Part shown: piece by piece, positions 1 to 6,106 of the stretch | How positions within the stretch are numbered: position 1 is the stretch's first letter | How the letters are laid out: every line of letters begins with the position of its first letter | IMG/VR virus record: IMGVR_UViG_3300031758_003960 | Coordinates: 1-25,200 of that record | Source: a virus | DNA: 25,200 bases | Reading direction: 5' to 3' (one strand) | Program-made: the position numbers and the translations under genes | The notes under the pieces: model-generated | Database searches by the model: none | What the model was told of the DNA's origin: nothing | What the model saw: the letters and a program-made list of their open reading frames with translations, nothing else

Positions 1-346
1 CTGATTTGATTGCATCTTCTGCAAGCACCGAGCAATGTATCTTGACGGGCGGTAACGCAAGTTCTTCTGCGATATGTGAGTTTTTGATGGTCTGTGCCTC
101 ATCCAGCGTCTTGCCCTTGAGGAGCTCAGTGACAAGGCTAGAGCTAGCAATAGCACTGCCACAACCATACGTTTTAAATTTGGCATCTGTTATGATTCCT
201 TCATGCACTTCAATCTGTAATTTCATCACATCACCGCAGGCTGGTGCACCTACCATACCTGTTCCTACATCTGGACTATTCTTGTCCAAGGTGCCCACAT
301 TACGAGGATTTTCGTAATGGTCTAATACTTTTTCTGAATAAGCCAT
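1..346 (-). CDS. iscU: IscU Fe-S cluster assembly scaffold, C-terminus cut off by window edge
   Basis: The first 115 residues are readable, starting at the ATG at 346 (MAYSEKVLDHYENPRNVG). IscU assembles [2Fe-2S]/[4Fe-4S] clusters from sulfur delivered by IscS and passes them on through HscA/HscB in the cytoplasm. The family's ligands are all present: C37 and D39 in GAPACGDVMKLQI, C62 in TYGCGSAIASSS, and H104-C105. The HscA-recognition motif LPPVK (99-103) is also there. E. coli IscU is 128 residues, so only about a dozen are missing. A late-promoter box at 379-386 and a GGAG ribosome site about 6 bases before the ATG support expression as a late phage gene. No IscS, HscA or ferredoxin gene is visible, so it probably works with the host machinery. 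The close match to proteobacterial IscU suggests acquisition from such a host. The next gene upstream is a radical SAM enzyme, which needs a [4Fe-4S] cluster. Confidence 0.95.
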   Translation of the reverse strand, partial: MAYSEKVLDHYENPRNVGTLDKNSPDVGTGMVGAPACGDVMKLQIEVHEGIITDAKFKTYGCGSAIASSSLVTELLKGKTLDEAQTIKNSHIAEELALPPVKIHCSVLAEDAIKS

Positions 347-378
347 GTAAACTCCAATAGTATAGTAAAATACTAAAG

Positions 379-386
379 TATTTATT
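379..386 (-). promoter_or_regulatory. T4-type late promoter box for iscU
   Basis: The minus strand reads AATAAATA, one base from the T4 late consensus TATAAATA. It overlaps the stop codon of the radical SAM gene upstream. The iscU ATG lies 32 bases downstream, leaving a leader of about 26 bases that contains GGAG. Confidence 0.6.
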
Positions 387-1230
387 ATTGTTTGTCAACC
401 GGAAGATGTTCTCTATATCTGTATAATTGAGATTCGTCTATAGGAGTAGTGTCAAAAATTGGTTTTGGTAGGTTTTCTTTAAATTCACCCAGTGCTGTAT
501 GCCATCGTAGATCTTGTGGGCAAAACTCACATTGTGCTATATGTTGATCTTTTGTAGCGGCAAATTGTTGTAATTCTTCTTCACTGCAATCAGCTGATAA
601 TGGTTGATAACTATACAATAATTCTCGTTGACGATCGTCTAAGCGTAGATCGAACTGCTGATCAAAGTCTGGTAAATTACTCATAGCAGGACACTTATAT
701 AATTTACCTTGATACATAGTGTGATCATGTTTCATATCGCAGGCTGCAAATGCTTTTACTGGATTACTGCGGTGTAAAACATAATGATCGTTCTGTTTTA
801 TTACTGTACTTTGATGGAATGTAAATGCCTCAATGAATCCTGCTTTATATTTCCATCTTTCTTTAATTTCGTCAGCAATAGCGGGATCGTGTAAGCTCAC
901 TCCAAAAGCAACATTATATTTTTCCCAGAAGTTCATATGTTCTTCTCGTTGATATGTGCCGTTAGTCTGTACCATAATAACAGCATTAGGCCACAATCTG
1001 CGTAGATTACTGACCCACAATTCTAAATCCGGGTTAAGTGTAGGTTCGCCACCTATGATAGTAATACGTGGTAAATCTAAGCGTTTACTCCAAGCTTCAT
1101 ATGCGTCTGCATGATCAGCCCAGCGTTGATGTCCTTTGAAATTTAAATCGTTAAAACGGTTACAGCCGCGACAACTTAGATTGCAGACATTGGTTATGTA
1201 AAACTCTACTACAGGAAATAAACGAATCAT
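385..1230 (-). CDS. Radical SAM enzyme with C-terminal cysteine cluster (SPASM/twitch-like)
   Basis: This 281-residue protein carries the radical SAM cysteine motif CNLSCRGC (C16, C20, C23) that binds the [4Fe-4S] cluster used to cleave S-adenosylmethionine. The SAM-contacting GGEP follows at 60-63, after a beta strand (ITIIGGEPTLNPDL). Cysteines at 164, 180, 215, 234 and 237 (ending CEFC) look like a C-terminal auxiliary-cluster domain of the SPASM/twitch kind. The core is complete. The substrate cannot be told from sequence; SPASM proteins often modify peptides, but no precursor peptide is obvious nearby. The gene precedes iscU on the same strand, which fits a shared dependence on Fe-S clusters. 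Its start ATG is only 4 bases from a late-like box AGTAAATA and has no Shine-Dalgarno. Base composition resembles neighbouring phage genes, unlike the two other radical SAM genes here. Confidence 0.9.
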   Translation of the reverse strand: MIRLFPVVEFYITNVCNLSCRGCNRFNDLNFKGHQRWADHADAYEAWSKRLDLPRITIIGGEPTLNPDLELWVSNLRRLWPNAVIMVQTNGTYQREEHMNFWEKYNVAFGVSLHDPAIADEIKERWKYKAGFIEAFTFHQSTVIKQNDHYVLHRSNPVKAFAACDMKHDHTMYQGKLYKCPAMSNLPDFDQQFDLRLDDRQRELLYSYQPLSADCSEEELQQFAATKDQHIAQCEFCPQDLRWHTALGEFKENLPKPIFDTTPIDESQLYRYREHLPVDKQ

Positions 1231-1234
1231 CTAG

Positions 1235-1242
1235 TATTTACT
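1235..1242 (-). promoter_or_regulatory. Late-promoter-like box AGTAAATA, 4 bases from start codon
   Basis: The minus strand reads AGTAAATACTAGATG across 1228-1242, in the short gap between two genes. It matches TATAAATA at six of eight positions. If it is used, the radical SAM mRNA would start at or next to its ATG. Confidence 0.4.
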
Positions 1243-1243
1243 A

Positions 1244-1630
1244 CTAGAATCCAGGTGCGCCGCGTTTTTTAGCGGCTTTTTTTGCCATGTTTGCGACAGT
1301 GTCTACAGGTGCGGTTGTAGCATCACCTGCGGGAGTATTTGTGGTCGTAGCATCTGTATCATCTAGTTCGCCAGCTGGACGTAATTCTATATAATCTTTG
1401 TTATAGCTTTTAATAAGATTTTTTAATGCTGGATTTGTTTCATTAGCTGAAACTAGTGCGTCATAATCAAAGGTCTTGTCTGTATTGAGCACAAGATTAA
1501 TTAGACTCTGTGTTGAGATTTTTGGGAGTTGTTTCTTATCTTTGTATCTGTGGCGAATAAGCTCCAGAGCTGTTGTTAAATTAGACTCTGGAGTATTCTT
1601 TGGACTGTGTACGAATTCATCTAAGCGCAC
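1244..1630 (-). CDS. Small protein of unknown function with Ala/Thr/Asp-rich tail (GTG start)
   Basis: This 128-residue protein is not recognised. It begins MRLDEFVHSPKNTPESNL from a GTG codon at 1630, 2 bases after the stop of the 229-residue gene upstream, which suggests translational coupling. Residues 1-85 look folded and helical. Residues 86-115 are low-complexity (D/T/A-rich), and the end is basic (AKKAAKKRGAPGF). The acidic linker plus basic tail, and the position among small late genes, would suit a structural or capsid-assembly protein, but that is a guess from context only. Confidence 0.7.
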   Translation of the reverse strand: MRLDEFVHSPKNTPESNLTTALELIRHRYKDKKQLPKISTQSLINLVLNTDKTFDYDALVSANETNPALKNLIKSYNKDYIELRPAGELDDTDATTTNTPAGDATTAPVDTVANMAKKAAKKRGAPGF

Positions 1631-1632
1631 GA

Positions 1633-2322
1633 TTATCTTAGTTCGCGGCCAAGTTCTTCTGCACCACCAACTGCGGCGTCAGTAGCACCAAATCCGTCGG
1701 TTTCGTCTTGATCTAGATCGCTACCCGGTGCTGGAGGTAATTCTGTATCACTACCACTTAAATCAGCTTGATCGCCTGGCATAGCCATTGGATTATTAAG
1801 TTGTTCACCAGTTAAGATACGCACACCACCATCGACACCTTCACGTGCTGATTGTAAGTTACCCATCAGTGTATCTAATGTAGAGCCTACTGCGTTTTTA
1901 AATCCGTCAGCTTGTTCTGAACCAATTTGATCGCGGATGCTGTCTAATAATTCTGGTAGTTGTTCGTTTTGCATCTTACCAACTTTTTCGATAGCATCTT
2001 GTATTGAATCTACCATGTTCTTAGCGGCTAGTAATACTTCAGCATTACCTACTTCGCCTTCTACTAGAGTTTGGCGATTTTCTTCTAACCAAGTATTCAA
2101 TCCTTCTTGGACTGTGAGTAGTTCCATATAACGTGGATTCTTTTCTGCTGTGTGTAAGTCCACACTGTGGCGGATCTTGTCTAAGTTTGCTGAGATAGTT
2201 TCACTTAGACGTTCTGCTTTTTCAACGGTTAGATTACTGAAATTAATAGCAAAACCAAAGCGGCTTTCCATTAATTTGTTAATCTTACGTGTTGATTTCG
2301 TAGACATTTCTGCTAGTTTCAT
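1633..2322 (-). CDS. Helical protein of unknown function, possible capsid-core/virion component
   Basis: This 229-residue protein starts MKLAEMSTKSTRKINKLMES. I chose the ATG at 2322 over an in-frame TTG at 2328 because AGGA lies 8 bases before the ATG and would be too close to the TTG. Residues 1-160 are predicted to be mainly helical with heptad-like spacing. The C-terminal 60 residues are acidic and disordered (Gly/Asp/Ala-rich, with LPPAPGSDLDQDETDGFG). Long helical acidic proteins with disordered tails are typical of phage scaffolds and prohead cores, but no specific family is recognised. It sits in a run of small genes on one strand (3003 down to 1244), likely co-transcribed. Confidence 0.75.
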   Translation of the reverse strand: MKLAEMSTKSTRKINKLMESRFGFAINFSNLTVEKAERLSETISANLDKIRHSVDLHTAEKNPRYMELLTVQEGLNTWLEENRQTLVEGEVGNAEVLLAAKNMVDSIQDAIEKVGKMQNEQLPELLDSIRDQIGSEQADGFKNAVGSTLDTLMGNLQSAREGVDGGVRILTGEQLNNPMAMPGDQADLSGSDTELPPAPGSDLDQDETDGFGATDAAVGGAEELGRELR

Positions 2323-2336
2323 GGTCAAATTCCTAT

Positions 2337-2828
2337 TTAGACTTTAATATATTTAGCCAAGTTTAGGTTTTTCTTAATTTCTTTTTTAACTTGTTCTATA
2401 CGATGCTGTATTTCTGTATATCTATTGCTGTAGTATTCTTCACCCCAAGAATCACCTTTAGTCTGCGCTTTTTTATAGCGTAAACGATATAAACTAGCTT
2501 CAAATTCCAATTTGTTTAATAGGCTATCGTTGTCACGTATTTCCCTAGCCAATTGCGTTTGTTGTTTATACAGGGCTATACAGTAGAATATAGCGTCTTT
2601 ACGATTGAAAAAATCAAATGCCTGCTGACCTTCTACCATCACACGCCAGCAGTGTTCATTGATTTTAACTACACGATTAGCACCGACTAATACATCCGTA
2701 CCTATCTGATAGCAGAATGGCAGTTCTGAATCTTCTTGGGCTAATCGGGCTAGTTCAGACTGGGTAAATCGGCGGATTTTTTCAACATCAAATTCAGCTA
2801 ACGATTTTTTTGTAGTAGATTTTGCCAT
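2337..2828 (-). CDS. Conserved-looking phage protein of unknown function, helical C-terminus
   Basis: This 163-residue protein begins MAKSTTKKSLAEFDVEKIRR. Residues 40-85 look like a small mixed fold (YQIGTDVLVGANRVVKINE, then HCWRVMVEG). Residues 85-160 form a long charged helix with many Arg, Lys and Tyr, likely a coiled coil. It overlaps the 69-residue gene upstream by 35 bases and is followed 14 bases later by the 229-residue gene. No Shine-Dalgarno is seen, so translation may depend on coupling to the upstream gene. The function is not recognised. Confidence 0.75.
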   Translation of the reverse strand: MAKSTTKKSLAEFDVEKIRRFTQSELARLAQEDSELPFCYQIGTDVLVGANRVVKINEHCWRVMVEGQQAFDFFNRKDAIFYCIALYKQQTQLAREIRDNDSLLNKLEFEASLYRLRYKKAQTKGDSWGEEYYSNRYTEIQHRIEQVKKEIKKNLNLAKYIKV

Positions 2829-3003
2829 CAGTATTGGTTCGAGTTAGGACATCTTTGACTGTTAGATTGTTGGCCAACAGTTGTTCACGTTCATCTAGGT
2901 GGCTTTTTGGAATAAGGGTATCACCAACGAAACGATCAAGTAATTCGTTTTCTTCATTGGTAATAGGCAATAATAGTTTGTTGGTTAGTTCTACAATCTT
3001 CAT
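2794..3003 (-). CDS. Small acidic protein of unknown function
   Basis: This 69-residue ORF begins MKIVELTNKLLLPITNEENE. It looks like a compact helical protein with a KIYYKKIVS end. It is supported by a late box CATAAATA at 3009-3016, 5 bases before the ATG, and by its place as the first gene of the 3003-1244 run. It overlaps the next gene by 35 bases in another frame. The family is not recognised. Small proteins in this part of T4-like genomes are often prohead-core parts, but that link is only positional. Confidence 0.65.
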   Translation of the reverse strand: MKIVELTNKLLLPITNEENELLDRFVGDTLIPKSHLDEREQLLANNLTVKDVLTRTNTDGKIYYKKIVS

Positions 3004-3008
3004 GCAAG

Positions 3009-3016
3009 TATTTATG
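3009..3016 (-). promoter_or_regulatory. T4-type late promoter box CATAAATA, 5 bases from start codon
   Basis: The minus strand reads CATAAATACTTGCATG. Seven of eight positions match TATAAATA. The distance to the ATG leaves no room for a Shine-Dalgarno site, so a transcript from here would be leaderless. Confidence 0.55.
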
Positions 3017-3280
3017 TTACTTGAAGAGGGCGTGTCCGATAAATCCGATAAGTCCTGCTAGGATTACACCCAATACGCTGACTAGGACGCTGACGCTTTG
3101 TTTACCGCGACCTTCTAGTTTCTCGTCTAGACTTTCCTTGATGCCAACTAAGTAGCCTTCAAGTTTATCCATACGATGTTCAAGATTCTGTAGTTTAGTT
3201 TCCAAGTTGCTGTACCTTACAGCACATATCTCAACGTGGGCTTCTAGACTCTGTTTTTCAATTTCTGATGGTTTGGCCAT
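3017..3280 (-). CDS. Coiled-coil protein with C-terminal membrane helix, XhlA-like
   Basis: This 87-residue protein has a long amphipathic coiled coil (about 10-58, NLETKLQNLEHRMDKLEG region) followed by one membrane helix near the C-terminus (about 64-84, VSVLVSVLGVILAGLIGFIG) and a short basic end. That layout matches the haemolysin XhlA family, small phage proteins often encoded near lysis genes, and it is a reasonable holin-accessory candidate. No endolysin is visible nearby, so lysis is unproven; it could also be a membrane anchor. The start has a strong ribosome site (GAGGAA, 5 bases before the ATG). Its 5' end overlaps a 39-residue ORF in another frame. Confidence 0.75.
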   Translation of the reverse strand: MAKPSEIEKQSLEAHVEICAVRYSNLETKLQNLEHRMDKLEGYLVGIKESLDEKLEGRGKQSVSVLVSVLGVILAGLIGFIGHALFK

Positions 3281-3363
3281 CTCGCTTCCTCTGTGTAAGC
3301 GATGCTGTTCTTATGAGCCTTGACGTATGCCTTAATATGTGCCTTAATGAATGCCTTAAGCAT
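3244..3363 (-). CDS. Possible 39-residue cationic peptide with four KA-repeats
   Basis: An ORF from ATG at 3363 to TAG at 3244 encodes MLKAFIKAHIKAYVKAHK and then a polar tail ending KNRV. The first half is a four-residue repeat, KA-aromatic/His-Ile/Val, giving a strongly basic amphipathic segment. At the DNA level it comes from four 12-bp units. A late-like box ACTAAATA ends 6 bases before the ATG, and the ORF overlaps the start of the XhlA-like gene by 37 bases. It may act as a leader coupled to that gene or as a membrane-active peptide. The alternative is a chance ORF over a DNA repeat. Confidence 0.4.
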   Translation of the reverse strand: MLKAFIKAHIKAYVKAHKNSIAYTEEARWPNHQKLKNRV

Positions 3364-3364
3364 C
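3317..3364. repeat. Four tandem 12-bp units starting GCCTT
   Basis: On the plus strand the units are GCCTTGACGTAT, GCCTTAATATGT, GCCTTAATGAAT and GCCTTAAGCATC, with no gaps. The first five bases are constant and GCCTTAA is shared by three. The 12-bp period keeps the minus-strand reading frame open, which fits a coding repeat. Confidence 0.75.
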
Positions 3365-3369
3365 TAATA

Positions 3370-3377
3370 TATTTAGT
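3370..3377 (-). promoter_or_regulatory. Late-promoter-like box ACTAAATA before the 39-residue ORF
   Basis: The minus strand reads ACTAAATATATTAGATG. The box overlaps the stop codon of the upstream 144-residue gene and ends 6 bases before the ATG at 3363. It matches TATAAATA at six of eight positions, so it is a weak call. Confidence 0.3.
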
Positions 3378-3807
3378 TGTTGGGTATACTTATAAAGTAT
3401 ATGTTTTTACTTGGACCGTTTGTGTAGAATATCGGCATGGGCGGTTGTGCAGTTTCATCTAGTCCTAAGATGACAGGAGTATGGCTAAAGTCATTTTTAA
3501 GCACACCATAAGGATCTCGATCTTGTAGATAGAGATTTTCAAATTCAACTTCAAATTCAAAAGTCCAAACGCGGTGTTTGCCAGTATAGCTATCACCAAA
3601 TTCAAATTTTAAAAGTTCTTTAGTTTCTGTGGGTAATTGTTTGCTAGACATGATCTGTGTTCGTAATCCCAATACCTGCATGACTGTTTCCCAGTTACGC
3701 TGCTTGTTTCTCATGCGTTCAAGCTCTGGAGTATACTTGGTTATATCTGTTTTGGTAACGTCAACTAGAGTATAACCACGGTGGCGATGTATTCTTGGAT
3801 CTATCAT
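3373..3807 (-). CDS. Phage protein of unknown function
   Basis: This 144-residue protein begins MIDPRIHRHRGYTLVDVTKT. It has a charged helical stretch (about 24-62) and a beta-rich second half with an aromatic/acidic strand (VWTFEFEVEFENLYL, about 80-94). The even alternation of hydrophobic and charged residues suggests a real, soluble protein, perhaps a virion part. No family is recognised. A late box lies 8 bases before the ATG and the preceding gene ends in a terminator, so this gene begins a transcription unit. Confidence 0.75.
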   Translation of the reverse strand: MIDPRIHRHRGYTLVDVTKTDITKYTPELERMRNKQRNWETVMQVLGLRTQIMSSKQLPTETKELLKFEFGDSYTGKHRVWTFEFEVEFENLYLQDRDPYGVLKNDFSHTPVILGLDETAQPPMPIFYTNGPSKNIYFISIPNN

Positions 3808-3815
3808 TATAAGAG

Positions 3816-3823
3816 TATTTATT
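3816..3823 (-). promoter_or_regulatory. T4-type late promoter box AATAAATA
   Basis: The minus strand reads AATAAATACTCTTATAATG. Seven of eight positions match the T4 late consensus. It lies between the terminator at 3842-3866 and the gene starting at 3807, so position and sequence agree. Only 8 bases separate the box from the ATG. Confidence 0.65.
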
Positions 3824-3841
3824 GACCAAGTATTAGGTCAC

Positions 3842-3866
3842 AAAAAAAGCACCTTACGGTGCTTTT
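3842..3866 (-). terminator. Rho-independent terminator after the 148-residue gene
   Basis: On the minus strand, AAAAGCACC and GGTGCTTTT pair around a GTAA loop and continue into a run of Ts. It starts 14 bases after the stop codon at 3881. Confidence 0.9.
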
Positions 3867-3880
3867 ATGTTGAGCTTGGA

Positions 3881-4327
3881 TTAAGCTACTGTGAAACTTG
3901 TACCTTCAACTACCTGTGTACCGCTGATGTCAATAAGATTTCCACCTGCTGATTGTATCGCTGTATTAGCGTAAGTAAATGTTGTTGATGTTAAGCGTGT
4001 TGCAGCTGTGTTTGCACCAATTTGACGAATGCGATGTTGTAGATCTGCAGCACTTACTTGTTTATCTGTAACAATAAAAATATTAGCTTGGTTAGTTGCT
4101 GTAGAACCAGTAGTGTAGTATGCTAATGGATTAACTTCATCAACGATAGATTCTATCACACCACCAGTTAGTCCTGAGTCAGTAACTAGATTCGCACGGA
4201 TCGCTATTGAATTATTAACTGTGATCACGTGTAATTTTGAGTTGACACCGTACAATGTACCTACTGTAGTCTGCGTACCAACTAAGGTATTTGCTTGACC
4301 TAATTTCCATTTCTGCAATGTTGCCAT
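3881..4327 (-). CDS. Probable abundant virion protein in its own transcription unit
   Basis: This 148-residue protein begins MATLQKWKLGQANTLVGTQT. It is Thr/Ser/Ala/Asn-rich with low charge and alternating beta strands, like many phage decoration or tail proteins, but no family is recognised. It has its own late promoter (CATAAATA at 4355-4362), a GGAG ribosome site 8 bases before the ATG, and its own terminator, so it is transcribed as a single gene. That arrangement fits a protein needed in many copies. The next gene upstream has the same arrangement and a near-identical terminator stem. Confidence 0.8.
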   Translation of the reverse strand: MATLQKWKLGQANTLVGTQTTVGTLYGVNSKLHVITVNNSIAIRANLVTDSGLTGGVIESIVDEVNPLAYYTTGSTATNQANIFIVTDKQVSAADLQHRIRQIGANTAATRLTSTTFTYANTAIQSAGGNLIDISGTQVVEGTSFTVA

Positions 4328-4354
4328 TTGTATATCTCCAAAGGATCTTTTTAT

Positions 4355-4362
4355 TATTTATG
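4355..4362 (-). promoter_or_regulatory. T4-type late promoter box CATAAATA
   Basis: The box lies between the terminator at 4385-4414 and the ATG at 4327. Seven of eight positions match TATAAATA. The leader of about 21-27 bases includes TTTGGAGATA. Confidence 0.7.
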
Positions 4363-4384
4363 CGAGATCATAGAATATCAAGAC

Positions 4385-4414
4385 AAAAAAAAGCACCGCG
4401 AACGGTGCTTTTTT
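4385..4414 (-). terminator. Rho-independent terminator after the 120-residue gene
   Basis: The minus strand has a perfect 12-bp stem, AAAAAAGCACCG with CGGTGCTTTTTT, around a TTCG loop and followed by further Ts. It begins 25 bases after the stop at 4440. Confidence 0.92.
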
Positions 4415-4439
4415 AAGTTACTATCAGTAACTACTGATC

Positions 4440-4802
4440 TTACATACCTTCTAGGTCTGTTGGCTCAGTAACTGTTACAGTTTGTGAGTCAGATAGTGTA
4501 GCTACGCCACCTGATAATGAGAATGTACCAGTATCTAACACTTTAGCGATTGCTTGAGCAACTGCGCCGATTGAAGTGTTAACGCGATCAACGATCATGT
4601 AGATTTCGTTACCATCTGATTTGAATTGGAATGTACCAGTGATTGAACCTAGTGCATCGCTGATCTTAGCTGCAGCTGCGTCTGAAGCTGCTACTGCTAG
4701 ACCTGAACCACTTAATACAACTTTGTATACTGATTGAGCTGTGTTGCGTTGGATTGTACCACGAGCAACTGCTGTTGGGTTAGTACGTGTAAATGTTGCC
4801 AT
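4440..4802 (-). CDS. Probable abundant virion protein with hairpin leader
   Basis: This 120-residue protein begins MATFTRTNPTAVARGTIQRN. It is Ala/Ser/Thr/Val-rich, without cysteine, and beta-strand-like (VYKVVLSGSGLAVAAS; TGTFQFKSDGNEIYMIVDRV). Composition and size suit a head-decoration or tail component, but the family is not recognised. Codons ending in T or A (GCT, GGT, GTA) dominate, as in strongly expressed phage genes. It has a late-like box (ACTAAATA, 4843-4850), a hairpin at the predicted 5' end of the mRNA, an AGGAG site 7 bases before the ATG, and a strong terminator. It therefore forms a second single-gene unit beside the 148-residue gene. Confidence 0.8.
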   Translation of the reverse strand: MATFTRTNPTAVARGTIQRNTAQSVYKVVLSGSGLAVAASDAAAAKISDALGSITGTFQFKSDGNEIYMIVDRVNTSIGAVAQAIAKVLDTGTFSLSGGVATLSDSQTVTVTEPTDLEGM

Positions 4803-4821
4803 TTTATTTCTCCTAATGTTT

Positions 4822-4839
4822 GTACGCTTTCGCGCATAC
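4822..4839 (-). promoter_or_regulatory. Hairpin at the predicted 5' end of the 120-residue gene's mRNA
   Basis: On the minus strand GTATGC and GCGTAC pair (one G-T) around GCGAAA. The hairpin lies between the late box at 4843-4850 and the AGGAG ribosome site. A hairpin at the very 5' end could slow mRNA decay. Confidence 0.5.
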
Positions 4840-4842
4840 TAT

Positions 4843-4850
4843 TATTTAGT
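4843..4850 (-). promoter_or_regulatory. Late-promoter-like box ACTAAATA
   Basis: The minus strand reads ACTAAATAATAG. It matches TATAAATA at six of eight positions. It sits between a terminator (4852-4881) and a gene with a good ribosome site, which raises its credibility. Confidence 0.5.
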
Positions 4851-4851
4851 C

Positions 4852-4881
4852 CAAAAATAAAAAAATAACTGAGTAGTTATT
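4852..4881 (-). terminator. Terminator overlapping the stop codon of the 409-residue gene
   Basis: On the minus strand AATAACT pairs with AGTTATT around ACTC, followed by TTTTTATTTTT. The stem is short and AT-rich, and it contains the TAA stop of the gene ending at 4877. Confidence 0.65.
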
Positions 4882-6106
4882 GGCGTTTAAGGAAGTTAGT
4901 GCGGCTGAACTCTAATCTGTCTACTAGTTTAACAGCACCCCCATCGTGGCCTATAGCAACAAAACCCTCTGGTGTGGTTACCTTATAGCCGTCGTTAGTT
5001 TTTTGGAAGGTGCCTATGCCTTCTACCTGTTGTAGTTTGCGTAGGAGCATGATTTTCATTTCAACTATGCGTTTATATGTGGCTAATATACCAAGCAAAT
5101 TATTAGCGTTATCTGCGACCCATTGTTCTTTTTCTTTGATCTTGGCTAGGCGATTCTGTGCCGCACGACTAGTGACGACATCTATATCTTTAGTCATCAG
5201 CTCATGATAGTACGTCATGAAATCTTTTAGGAAAGCTGTGGGTTCTGCGGCAAAAGTTCCACTACGCACAGTTCTGTTAATATAGGGTTTGATATTGCGG
5301 GCAAATTCTTTGTTGGTTAAGATGATGTCGAATCTAGCTTGACCAATTTTTTCCATGGTATTATATGTGGCAGTCAGCATAGATCTGATCTTGCGATCTT
5401 CTGTTGGTGTTAGACTAGCGATACCTGTATAGTCTTTGTAGGTAGCATCATCAAACCAAACATCTGGGTGTTTGTTTAAGCCCTGTATGTTTACCATATA
5501 TCCAGCACGCATAGATTCTAGACTTTCTCCTTCATAGCTGGTATGGAAGATGATGCCTAATTTAGCACGTGCGATACGTTGTCCTAATTCACTATCTGTT
5601 GGCACAGCGTAAGTTATGGTATTTGGTGTAAACGTAAGACATTGCTCACCATTGATGTCGGCTGTTTCTACCCAACCTTCCTTGAATAGTAGATCACCTT
5701 GTATGACTCCACCTATGTTTAGTTTCTTTAGGTGCTGTAGGGCACTGGCTAAGATTTCCGCTAGCTCGGGTTGATCACCGTAGAAACGTTCTATGTCTCT
5801 GGCAGTTTTACAAACCTTAGGTTCTGCTTTGGCGAACACACTTTTAGTACCTACAAAGAAACGACCGTCAGCAGGATCGATACCGCAGATGATAGCCGGA
5901 CTTCCATCCCACTTGACTGTGAGTTTAGTAGTAGTACCTGTGCCTTCTGCTAACATGCCGCGTAGGCTTTCTACATAATCTAGTGCGGCCATAGCGCCAG
6001 CATGGCCTTGATTAAACACTAGATCTTCTAGATGTTCAAGATGAGTGTTCTTGCTTTCTGTTAGCAAGAACTCTGGAGTCTGTTGTTTTATTTCAAATAG
6101 TTTCAT
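4877..6106 (-). CDS. Nucleotidyltransferase/ligase-like protein with KxDG motif
   Basis: This 409-residue protein has a set of motifs in the order expected of covalent nucleotidyltransferases (ATP-dependent DNA/RNA ligases and capping enzymes). KWDGSPAI at 65-72 matches motif I, with K65 as the likely AMP-accepting lysine. GTKS at 86-89 is a motif III candidate, and GVIQGDLLF at 133-141 a motif IIIa candidate. PEGFV at 379-383 matches motif IV, and AVKLVDRLEFSR at 391-402 matches motif V. About 240 residues lie between motifs IIIa and IV, far more than in normal ligases, and include helical segments. The second half of motif I (usually followed by Arg) is altered to Ser-Pro. The family reading comes from motifs alone; the substrate is unknown. 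It starts at an ATGA overlap with the gene upstream and ends in a terminator. Confidence 0.75.
   Translation of the reverse strand: MKLFEIKQQTPEFLLTESKNTHLEHLEDLVFNQGHAGAMAALDYVESLRGMLAEGTGTTTKLTVKWDGSPAIICGIDPADGRFFVGTKSVFAKAEPKVCKTARDIERFYGDQPELAEILASALQHLKKLNIGGVIQGDLLFKEGWVETADINGEQCLTFTPNTITYAVPTDSELGQRIARAKLGIIFHTSYEGESLESMRAGYMVNIQGLNKHPDVWFDDATYKDYTGIASLTPTEDRKIRSMLTATYNTMEKIGQARFDIILTNKEFARNIKPYINRTVRSGTFAAEPTAFLKDFMTYYHELMTKDIDVVTSRAAQNRLAKIKEKEQWVADNANNLLGILATYKRIVEMKIMLLRKLQQVEGIGTFQKTNDGYKVTTPEGFVAIGHDGGAVKLVDRLEFSRTNFLKRQ

Noticed and set aside
6-317. Plus-strand 103-residue ORF
   Set aside because: It is the antisense shadow of iscU, whose minus-strand reading is an unmistakable family member.
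2334-2341. Late-like box TCTAAATA before the 229-residue gene
   Set aside because: It lies within the end of the upstream coding sequence, matches at only six or seven positions, and is explained by the GTC-TAA codons.
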